From JBNJEM01 sp051745935 (GTDB lineage: Bacteria > Planctomycetota > Planctomycetia > Pirellulales > Pirellulaceae): a DNA stretch of 5,010 nt. Of the stretch, positions 1 to 5,010 are shown one piece after another. A program made the position numbers and the translations under genes. The stretch's first letter is position 1, and the number at the start of each line of letters is the position of its first letter. The stretch covers positions 1 to 5,010 of the forward strand of contig JBNJEM010000594.1 of NCBI GenBank assembly GCA_051745935.1. The letters run 5' to 3'. The notes below the pieces were generated by a model. The model was not told the origin of the DNA, searched no databases, and saw only the letters and a program-made list of their open reading frames with translations.

Positions 1-51
1 TCACGAAATGTGAGATCTTCAAACAACCGCAAAAAGACATTTATGCGCTGT

Positions 52-88
52 AAAAGACGGGCCTGGAGACCCGTCCTACGCCGTCTTT
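52..88 (+). terminator. Terminator-like hairpin with two alternative folds
   Basis: AAAGACGG (53-60) can pair with CCGTCTTT (81-88), a stem flanked by A on the left and ending in T3 on the right, as in a weak or bidirectional intrinsic terminator. A second, mutually exclusive stem pairs GACGGG (56-61) with CCCGTC (70-75). The long T-tract of a classical terminator is missing. A frame open from the left edge ends with TAA at 51-53, directly before the stem, which fits the end of an upstream plus-strand gene. The GACGGG...CCCGTC core may instead be a dispersed palindromic repeat. Confidence 0.4.
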
Positions 89-195
89 ATGCAACAATGG
101 GGTTAACTAATCGACGAAATCATCATGTTTCCTCTCGGTGCCCTCGCCGCCGCTGACAGCGGCGGCGAGGGCACCGAGAGGATAAGACGGGTCTC
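66..195. repeat. 10-bp inverted repeat bracketing the 51-base palindrome
   Basis: GAGACCCGTC (66-75) and GACGGGTCTC (186-195) are exact reverse complements, 110 bases apart, and the 24-bp palindrome lies between them. Bases 70-75 are also the right arm of the local hairpin with 56-61. In RNA, 70-75 must therefore choose between the near partner (56-61) and the far partner (186-191). The arms are certain as sequence. Whether they pair in the cell is inference. Confidence 0.6.
131..181. repeat. Perfect 51-base palindrome, 24-bp stem with 3-base loop
   Basis: Bases 131-154 are the exact reverse complement of 158-181, with GAC (155-157) as the loop. The stem is very GC-rich (CCTCTCGGTGCCC at its outer end, GCCGCCGCT at its tip). 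It is not followed by a T-tract (next bases ATAAGACGGG), so an intrinsic terminator is unlikely. It could be a REP-like dispersed palindrome, a transcript-stabilising or processing hairpin, or a protein-binding site. A 24-bp stem without a single mismatch suggests recent arrival or active selection. Confidence 0.95.
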
Positions 196-211
196 GCCGC
201 TGTGTAGTTTT

Positions 212-297
212 CAAACCACGCAGCCACCGGCACAAGGCCGGTGGGGACGTATAACAAACCAACGAGCCACCGGGGCGCAAGGCCGGTGGGGAAGTAG
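212..297 (+). repeat. Two tandem 43-base hairpin units
   Basis: Unit 1 (212-254) and unit 2 (255-297) both begin CAAACC and contain AGCCACCGG, then CAAGGCCGGTGGGGA and GTA. Each folds: CCACCGGC (224-231) with GCCGGTGG (237-244), and CCACCGG (267-273) with CCGGTGG (283-289). Unit 2 has two extra loop bases and unit 1 two extra tail bases, so both are 43 bases long. A third CAAAC starts exactly 43 bases later (298) but leads into unrelated sequence. Two copies with diverged loops point to duplication of a REP-like element or of an RNA hairpin module. Confidence 0.8.
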
Positions 298-349
298 CAA
301 ACTGGCGCTGTCCAACTGGCCGAGCCTCCGAAATGGTGTGAGCTTCAGC

Positions 350-425
350 GGGTTAGCAAACCCTGTTCCACCAAGACAAGCTCGATGAGGAACTGGGGCA
401 ACGCGCGGGAAACGGAACAGCTGTT
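350..425 (+). other. Overlapping, mutually exclusive stems in the leader
   Basis: Three pairings share sequence. GGGTT (350-354) can pair with AACCC (359-363). CCCTGTTCC (361-369) can pair with GGAACTGGG (389-397), 8 of 9 positions. CTGTTCC (363-369) can also pair perfectly with GGAACAG (414-420), whose bases belong to the self-palindrome AACAGCTGTT (416-425). Competing pairings of this kind are typical of RNA switches and attenuators but also arise by chance in repeat-rich DNA. No known riboswitch aptamer was recognised. Confidence 0.35.
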
Positions 426-431
426 ACGGCG

Positions 432-452
432 CTCACCGGTGGAGCCGGTGGG
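432..452. repeat. Third, diverged CACCGG/CCGGTG hairpin
   Basis: CTCACCGG (432-439) pairs with CCGGTGGG (445-452) over 8 pairs, one of them a G-U, around the loop TGGAG. The right arm CCGGTGGG matches the right arms of the two tandem units at 212-297, so it is probably a member of the same family. A half copy, CCACCGG, occurs at 630-636 without its partner. Confidence 0.6.
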
Positions 453-459
453 ATGTTTG

Positions 460-509
460 AGTCAGCTCATTGAAGCAGAACGGCCATGGCGAGCTGGCTG
501 GTCGTGGCC
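460..509 (+). other. Leader stem 460-468/491-499 with a competing stem
   Basis: AGTCAGCTC (460-468) pairs with GAGCTGGCT (491-499) over 9 positions with one G-U. Inside its loop GCCATGGC (483-490) is self-complementary. An alternative stem, GGCCATG (482-488) with CGTGGCC (503-509, one G-U), would break the first. These are complementarities seen by eye; stability was not computed. Confidence 0.35.
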
Positions 510-540
510 CATAAACGGCGCCCGGCACAAACCAACAATG

Positions 541-596
541 CCACGGGCTTATTGGCCCGGGGTGGGCGAGGCTCTTGGCTACAAACGGGCGTCCCG
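541..596 (+). other. Two short leader hairpins
   Basis: GGGC (545-548) pairs with GCCC (555-558) around TTATTG, and the outer CCAC (541-544) can pair with GTGG (562-565), leaving GGG as a bulge. A second small hairpin, CGGG-CGT-CCCG, lies at 586-596, right after CAAAC at 582-586. Both are short enough to be chance in GC-rich DNA. Confidence 0.3.
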
Positions 597-624
597 GACA
601 ACAGAGAAGGCAATACAACTCAGT

Positions 625-675
625 GGGATCCACCGGTACGCGCGGCGACAGGCTGCTCGGCCTAATTCGGATCCC
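625..675 (+). other. Last leader stem before the ribosome site
   Basis: GGGATCC (625-631) is the exact reverse complement of GGATCCC (669-675), enclosing 37 bases. The stem closes 15 bases before AGGAGG (691-696). It would leave the ribosome site exposed, and could insulate it from the upstream hairpins. It also contains the in-frame stop at 663-665 that bounds the giant gene. Confidence 0.4.
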
Positions 676-690
676 CAGCGGAGTTTCTCC

Positions 691-696
691 AGGAGG
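691..696 (+). promoter_or_regulatory. Ribosome binding site of the giant gene
   Basis: AGGAGG is a near-perfect anti-Shine-Dalgarno match, with 8 bases (697-704) before the ATG at 705. It fixes the start codon, because no other ATG, GTG or TTG lies in frame after the stop at 663-665. It sits just outside the last leader stem (625-675), so as drawn here the site is not sequestered. Confidence 0.9.
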
Positions 697-704
697 ACAA
701 GAAG

Positions 705-3700
705 ATGATTCGACGACACAAACCACGTCGCGGTGTCGTGCTGTTAGTCGTCCTCACACTGCTCACGTTGCTGATTGTGGTCGGCGTGACCCTGGTGGTA
801 CTTTCCGGTCAATTCCGGCGTGCCGCCGAGGCCAATGCGCGGCAGGAACGCTACGGTGACGATCCAGAAAAACTGCTGGATCGCGCCATGTACCAACTCG
901 TGCGAGACACACCGGAAGATTCCCGATCGGCCCTCAAGGGACACAGTCTGTTGCGGGATCTGGTGGGAAATGATGGCGTGGCGGGTACGGTAGAATCCTG
1001 GGACCTCCAAGTGGATGGTGAGTTTCTACGGATTAGGTTTGCTGTTCTGCCGCCAGAGAACCAGCCATTCGGGAACCGCTTTCGAACTCAACCCGGCTAC
1101 TACAACGGGTGTACGTTCAATTTGTTGGGACCAGCTTTTGCCCAACGCCCCAATGGCAGCGGCGATATTCCAACCGTCGCGGAAGGAGCACGGATAGTCG
1201 ATTACACGCCCGAGGTCTCGGGCGGGAACGTGACCGGTGGCACCCTGACTGTTGAATGGCCGGCCGGTGAAGGGAGCAGGAAAGCCTATCCGCAAGCCGA
1301 TGCGCCGACGCCGTTTCTTATCAATGGGCGACCTTTCAATGGTAAAGGGGCGGGATACCACCCGACAAAGCACACGCTGGACGCCACGGTTTCACTGGGT
1401 TCGATCAGCGGGGACGTCGCACTGCTCCCAAACTACAGGAACTACGCGCCTTCAGACAAGGACAAACCGGGGGTGGGCGGCCTGGATGAAACCTGGGACG
1501 CCGTGGACTATCAGAACATGTTTCTGGCCATGGTTCCGCCTGATACCAGCAACAACGGCATCATCCCCTCCTTTCATCGGCCGGCACTGGTGAATTACTG
1601 GCTCAAGCGATTTGGTGACGCCGCTGATGACCTTTCAGGTCCCGAAGATCAGGTCGCTGCTTTTCGCTATCCCTACGGGCCGGATGGAATTCGGGGCACG
1701 TCGGACGATCCATTGGAACCTCAGGTCGCGGATCAAATCGTTCAGCTCAAGCGGATGATCATTCTTCGCCCGTTGCCGGAAGATCATCCCCATTTCGTGA
1801 ACGCCACCGATTTCGTGAATACGATGGGACTGCCGGATGAAGACGCGGGGCAGAGTCTGCCCGAAATGGTCTGGGATGTCGACAACGATGGCGACGGGGT
1901 ACCCGACAGCATTTGGATGGACGTTGGGTTGCCGATTCAGACCGACGATTCCGGGCGCCGTTACAAGCCCTTGGTCGCCATTCTGTGTCAGGACCTGGAC
2001 GGGCGGCTGAACGTGAACGCCCATAGCAGCCCGGCACACATTAGCGATCAGTATGCCAACCTGAGCAGCTGGCCCGGCACCGTGTCGCTGCAGTCATCTC
2101 CGGCGCCCAGCGACGACCCGGCACCGTTTGCCACGTCGTCTCCACCACCGCTACAAACGGCGTTGTTGCCGCGTGGCCTTGGCGTGGGGCCCGCCGATGT
2201 TTTTCTCGGGCACCTGTTCGGTCGTAATCAGTTCGAGCGATTGTTGTCACGGCGTTACCGTCATGATGTGACGGACTCCGGCAATGCGGCGGGCGTCAGT
2301 GACAAGGATGACGCGATGAGCTTCATTAAGAACCTGGGGCTGCCTCGGGACTATGCTGACACCTACTCGGCATTCGGTATGCCCCCCGATATCTGGGGGC
2401 GCGGCGCCATCGGTCTCGATTACGCAGGTCAACCGTTGGTGTTCTACATGGGCGAGCCAGGTGAGACAGTGGGGGATCCCTATGAGTTGGTCCTGAGCCG
2501 AAAGGCGGCCGGTTACACGGACGCGCCGTTTACCGTGGCCGAGCTGGAACGGATTCTGCGGTACGAGGATGTTGATGCGTTCGGGCTGCCCGACCGGCTG
2601 TTGACAAGTGCTATCGACACGTTTGGTCAAGACCCGAGCTCGAGTGCGGCCGACATCGAGGCAAAACGTCAAAACCGCCGTCGCGTCACCACGCGCAGCC
2701 GTCACATTCCCGCGCCCGGCGGCGGAGTGCCGGCTGACCGGCGTGACGAGCTTGCCAATCTCGTGCCCGAGGCCAAGTCGAACAGTATCCTCGACCTGTA
2801 TCGCCTAAGGCTCCGGGAAGGTGGTGTTTCGGAAGCGGAAATCAACGACGAAATGCTCAAGATCGTGCCGTGGGAAATCTGGCATGGCCAGCGGTTTAAC
2901 GTCAACCGTCTGCTTGGCAATGGCCGTGACGACAACGGGAACAATGTCGTGGACGAGCCGGCTGAAGCCGACGGGGATGGGGAAATCGTGTGGCCTGATC
3001 GTCCTGGTTTACCACCTGGCTATGATGGTGTCCCATTCGATTATTTCAATGATGATCCAGTCTTCGCCGACAATCCGGACGCGAAAAGGTACGCCCCTCA
3101 AATCCATGCCCGCCATCTCTATTGCCTGATGATGCTGCTGACCGAGAAAGTGGGACCCGGTGGATATCTCCATCCAAGCGAAGAAGCAGGACTGACGGCC
3201 GCCGAGCGCGCCGAATTAACAGCCCATCGGATCGCCCAATGGGCCATTAACGCTGTCGATTTCCGCGACGCCAACGCCATCATGACGCCCTTCGAATACG
3301 ACGTGAATCCATTCAATGGCAATGGCTGGCAAGATATGGATGGAGACCCCGCTACGGACGAAGGCGGCGACCGTCGTCTGGTCTGGGGCGCCGAGTATCC
3401 GGACCTGTTACTGACCGAAGCCACGGCGTTTCACAATCGGAACGTCAAGGACACGGCGAACGACCGCGCGGGAGAAGGCAAACGCAAGCCGGAAGAGGAA
3501 GAGGAAGATGGTGATGATGATCTGGACCAGTATCGTATCCCTCAAGGGTCACTGTTCTTGGAGCTTTATTGCACTCGAAATCTGCCCACGAATCCGCGAT
3601 ATCCGGACCCAACCAATACCAGTTTCCCTCGGGAACTCTACGACAAAAACGGGATGCTCGATCTGGGCCGCTTAGCACCAGGCGGGGCGCCGGTGTGGCG

Positions 3701-5010
3701 GGTAATGATCAGTGAACCGTTGAATGAGGCGGATTCTCCGCTGAGTCCACTCGAGCGGTCACAGCGATGGACCGGCGAGGGGAAACCGGACAGTACGTCA
3801 TTCAATCCCCATTGGACCGGCAATCCCAACACAGCCTATAATATGGACTTGCCTACTTCGTTGCTAGGCGCCCCTCCGCCGTCACCCGAGGAGGATCATC
3901 AGATTGAGCCGGAGCGGTATGTCTGGTTTACGCAACAAGCGCCGCCGAAATCGGGTCCTGGATGGGCCACATTTTTTTGCCGAAATCCAAATCCTGTTAA
4001 ACTGCGGCCAGGGGGATACGCGGCGGTTGGCCCTCGCGAGTTGACACGCGTCAGTGCCGCCGACGACAACGATCCGACAACTTTCTGGGTTCCTTCGCCT
4101 CAGCGCATCGTGATGAGCGGCAACACGTTTCGAATGGTCGATAACGACGGCCGGCCTCGCTACTTGGAGCTGTTGGACCCTCCCAATCCGATTCGCGAGC
4201 CGCTGGGGATCATCTGCGCGGCTCACGCGCCACCCTCGTGGAGCAATGAGGCGTTGGTCGAGCGCGGCATTGGGCTCAACGTCTCCGAACCATTGCCCAA
4301 CGACAACTATTACGAGGAACCTGGCCACGTCTTTGATACGGCGGTCGGCGTTCCCGATGGGTACGCGGACCCGGACCCATCGAAGCGAACCACGGACCTG
4401 TTTCCGGACGAACCGTTCGACAACGTCGAGGGACGCCCGCTGGCTGACAATAATATGCAGCACACGGGCACCACGCTCGATTACAAAGCGGCCTTTGTCC
4501 AACGTCTGGCCAATCCGCTTGAGCCGCACGATGCGAGGCGGAATCCCTATATCACGGTGGATTGGGCCGCGATTGACCTCACGGTGTACAACGGCGAAGA
4601 TGTGCGCGAAAAGAGCGGGTACGGAGAGGGAGATCCGTTCGATCCGTACGACGACCCGGCCGATGACGATGACTCCAACGTTCGATTCGCGACGCGGCAG
4701 CGTGGTGGCAGGGCAAAGTTTCCTAGCGACGTCCCGCCGCCTTATGGACCGTTCATTGCCTCCACTCCCGATTACCAGATTTGGTCGCCTCAATCGTATC
4801 CGCCGTTCGAGACCGAGGAGATTCCGAATCCCATCGTGGATCAAGAAAGCGGCGAATCGCTGGAGCACTACTTCCAGCACAACCTGGTCCACTCGCTGGG
4901 CTACTTGAACGGGACGAGGGGCAAGCCGCTGCCGGCGGAATTCGTTACCGCCGTGAATAATGCCGTGGGAATTGATTACACGGGGGCTCCACAGCGTCCG
5001 TTCCCCAGGC
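705..5010 (+). CDS. Giant GspK/PilX-like minor-pseudopilin-type protein, planctomycete family (3' end outside window)
   Basis: This is one uninterrupted frame of 1435 complete codons that leaves the window still open. The start is the only possible one: a stop lies in frame at 663-665, there is no other start codon between, and AGGAGG sits 8 bases upstream. Seen: residues 1-9 are basic and end RR, G10 begins a hydrophobic helix (about 10-33), and the rest looks extracytoplasmic, rich in Asp, Pro and Gly. Motifs in order are DYQNMFLA (268-275), FHRPALVNY (290-298), the acidic loop DVDNDGDGVPD (391-401), DLDGRLNVNAH (430-440), RFNVNRLLGNGRDDNGN (730-746), VDFRDANAIM (851-860), LFLELYC (950-956) and RPGGYAAVG (1101-1109). 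Known: GspK pseudopilins share an RG-hydrophobic N-terminus without Glu5, and a DL-G-R-NLN type motif, but are only about 300-350 residues. Inferred: an inner-membrane-anchored or prepilin-peptidase-processed component of a type II secretion or pilus-like system. The exact role is unknown. No frameshift was seen. An LPXTG or autotransporter-type surface protein is less likely, because nothing in the N-terminus fits. Confidence 0.95.
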   Translation, partial: MIRRHKPRRGVVLLVVLTLLTLLIVVGVTLVVLSGQFRRAAEANARQERYGDDPEKLLDRAMYQLVRDTPEDSRSALKGHSLLRDLVGNDGVAGTVESWDLQVDGEFLRIRFAVLPPENQPFGNRFRTQPGYYNGCTFNLLGPAFAQRPNGSGDIPTVAEGARIVDYTPEVSGGNVTGGTLTVEWPAGEGSRKAYPQADAPTPFLINGRPFNGKGAGYHPTKHTLDATVSLGSISGDVALLPNYRNYAPSDKDKPGVGGLDETWDAVDYQNMFLAMVPPDTSNNGIIPSFHRPALVNYWLKRFGDAADDLSGPEDQVAAFRYPYGPDGIRGTSDDPLEPQVADQIVQLKRMIILRPLPEDHPHFVNATDFVNTMGLPDEDAGQSLPEMVWDVDNDGDGVPDSIWMDVGLPIQTDDSGRRYKPLVAILCQDLDGRLNVNAHSSPAHISDQYANLSSWPGTVSLQSSPAPSDDPAPFATSSPPPLQTALLPRGLGVGPADVFLGHLFGRNQFERLLSRRYRHDVTDSGNAAGVSDKDDAMSFIKNLGLPRDYADTYSAFGMPPDIWGRGAIGLDYAGQPLVFYMGEPGETVGDPYELVLSRKAAGYTDAPFTVAELERILRYEDVDAFGLPDRLLTSAIDTFGQDPSSSAADIEAKRQNRRRVTTRSRHIPAPGGGVPADRRDELANLVPEAKSNSILDLYRLRLREGGVSEAEINDEMLKIVPWEIWHGQRFNVNRLLGNGRDDNGNNVVDEPAEADGDGEIVWPDRPGLPPGYDGVPFDYFNDDPVFADNPDAKRYAPQIHARHLYCLMMLLTEKVGPGGYLHPSEEAGLTAAERAELTAHRIAQWAINAVDFRDANAIMTPFEYDVNPFNGNGWQDMDGDPATDEGGDRRLVWGAEYPDLLLTEATAFHNRNVKDTANDRAGEGKRKPEEEEEDGDDDLDQYRIPQGSLFLELYCTRNLPTNPRYPDPTNTSFPRELYDKNGMLDLGRLAPGGAPVWRVMISEPLNEADSPLSPLERSQRWTGEGKPDSTSFNPHWTGNPNTAYNMDLPTSLLGAPPPSPEEDHQIEPERYVWFTQQAPPKSGPGWATFFCRNPNPVKLRPGGYAAVGPRELTRVSAADDNDPTTFWVPSPQRIVMSGNTFRMVDNDGRPRYLELLDPPNPIREPLGIICAAHAPPSWSNEALVERGIGLNVSEPLPNDNYYEEPGHVFDTAVGVPDGYADPDPSKRTTDLFPDEPFDNVEGRPLADNNMQHTGTTLDYKAAFVQRLANPLEPHDARRNPYITVDWAAIDLTVYNGEDVREKSGYGEGDPFDPYDDPADDDDSNVRFATRQRGGRAKFPSDVPPPYGPFIASTPDYQIWSPQSYPPFETEEIPNPIVDQESGESLEHYFQHNLVHSLGYLNGTRGKPLPAEFVTAVNNAVGIDYTGAPQRPFPR
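3492..3527 (+). repeat. GAA/GAG/GAT low-complexity tract coding an acidic run
   Basis: Consecutive GAA, GAG and GAT codons inside the giant gene encode EEEEEDGDDD (930-939), then LD (940-941). The tract follows a basic patch, KRKP (926-929). It probably marks a flexible linker between the AQWAINAVDFRD region and the LFLELYC region. Such purine repeats can change length by slippage, so related strains may differ here. Confidence 0.7.

Larger units (their letters stand above)
1..704 (+). other. Gene-free, hairpin-dense region upstream of the giant gene (candidate structured leader, ncRNA or REP cluster)
   Basis: About 700 bases without a believable gene. The overlapping open frames at 125-388 and 385-708 read straight through palindromes, give Arg/Pro/Trp-rich peptides with no recognisable domain, and lack a ribosome site. 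In contrast, stems follow one another almost without gaps: 53-88, 131-181, 224-244, 267-289, 350-363 or 361-397, 432-452, 460-499, 541-565, 586-596 and 625-675. CAAAC occurs at 20, 212, 255, 298, 357, 528 and 582, several times just before a hairpin unit. No tRNA, rRNA, tmRNA or RNase P signature was recognised. No convincing -35/-10 pair could be picked, so the promoter and transcript start are unknown. The direction is assumed from the downstream gene. Confidence 0.5.

Noticed and set aside
100..110. Integron attC/attI core around GTTAAC
   Set aside because: GTTAACT does not fit GTTRRRY, no matching inverse core was found, and there is no cassette layout or integrase.
212..297. CRISPR array
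   Set aside because: Only two units, each a hairpin that fills most of the 43 bases, with no unique spacer between identical repeats and no cas gene.
290..374. tRNA ending GTTCCACCA
   Set aside because: The 3' end looks tRNA-like, but the GGGTT/AACCC hairpin has a 4-base loop instead of a 7-base T-loop, and no 5' strand GGAACAG lies upstream for the acceptor stem (it is downstream at 414-420).
181..600. Retron msr-msd, group II intron or tmRNA/RNase P RNA
   Set aside because: No reverse transcriptase is encoded in the window, and none of the conserved cores of tmRNA or RNase P RNA was recognised.
125..708. Two overlapping plus-strand frames (125-388 and 385-708) as genes
   Set aside because: They read through a perfect palindrome and tandem hairpins, give low-quality Arg/Pro/Trp-rich peptides and have no ribosome site. 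The second overlaps the start of the giant gene.
1635..2039. Antisense frame of 134 codons and several shorter frames over the giant gene (e.g. 2247-2705, 1252-1593, 4246-4908)
   Set aside because: All overlap the well-supported 705-5010 frame, have no ribosome site or recognisable motif, and are explained as shadows.
3882..4892. 336-codon antisense open frame, the longest closed frame in the window
   Set aside because: Its codons are exactly in register with the plus-strand gene, where antisense stops need TTA, CTA or TCA, which are rare in this GC-rich gene. The translation is Arg/Val/Ile-rich without a domain, while the sense frame has family motifs.

Overview
The window looks like a piece of a planctomycete chromosome, probably from the Pirellulales. 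That call rests on the one protein it encodes. The protein carries phrases I associate with very long planctomycete secretion-type proteins (DYQNMFLA, FHRPALVNY, DGDGVPDSIW, DLDGRLNVNAH, RFNVNRLLGNGRDDNGN, VDFRDANAIMTPFEYD). This is recall of a protein family, not a database search.

Layout. Bases 1-704 hold no convincing gene. A possible tail of an upstream gene ends at 53 and is followed by a terminator-like hairpin at 52-88. Next comes a perfect 51-base palindrome (131-181, 24-bp stem). About 500 bases of closely packed hairpins then run up to the gene. They include two tandem 43-base units built on a CCACCGG/CCGGTGG hairpin, a third related hairpin, and several stems that compete for the same partner sequence. 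The pentamer CAAAC recurs seven times in this stretch and often marks the start of a hairpin unit. The region is either a cluster of REP-like dispersed palindromes or a long structured leader or non-coding RNA; the sequence alone does not decide.

Bases 705-5010 are one uninterrupted plus-strand reading frame of 1435 complete codons that runs off the right edge. It starts at an ATG placed 8 bases after a strong AGGAGG ribosome binding site, with an in-frame stop at 663-665. The product has a short basic N-terminus ending in RRG and one hydrophobic helix, like the N-terminus of GspK/PilX-type minor pseudopilins. A giant Asp/Pro/Gly-rich extracytoplasmic region follows, with acidic calcium-loop-like motifs and a GspK-like DLDGRLNVN segment.

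All other open frames over this gene, including a 336-codon antisense one, are shadows. With a single gene visible, nothing can be said about partner genes. The upstream non-coding block suggests the gene is first in its transcription unit, and other pseudopilin or secretion genes may lie downstream.
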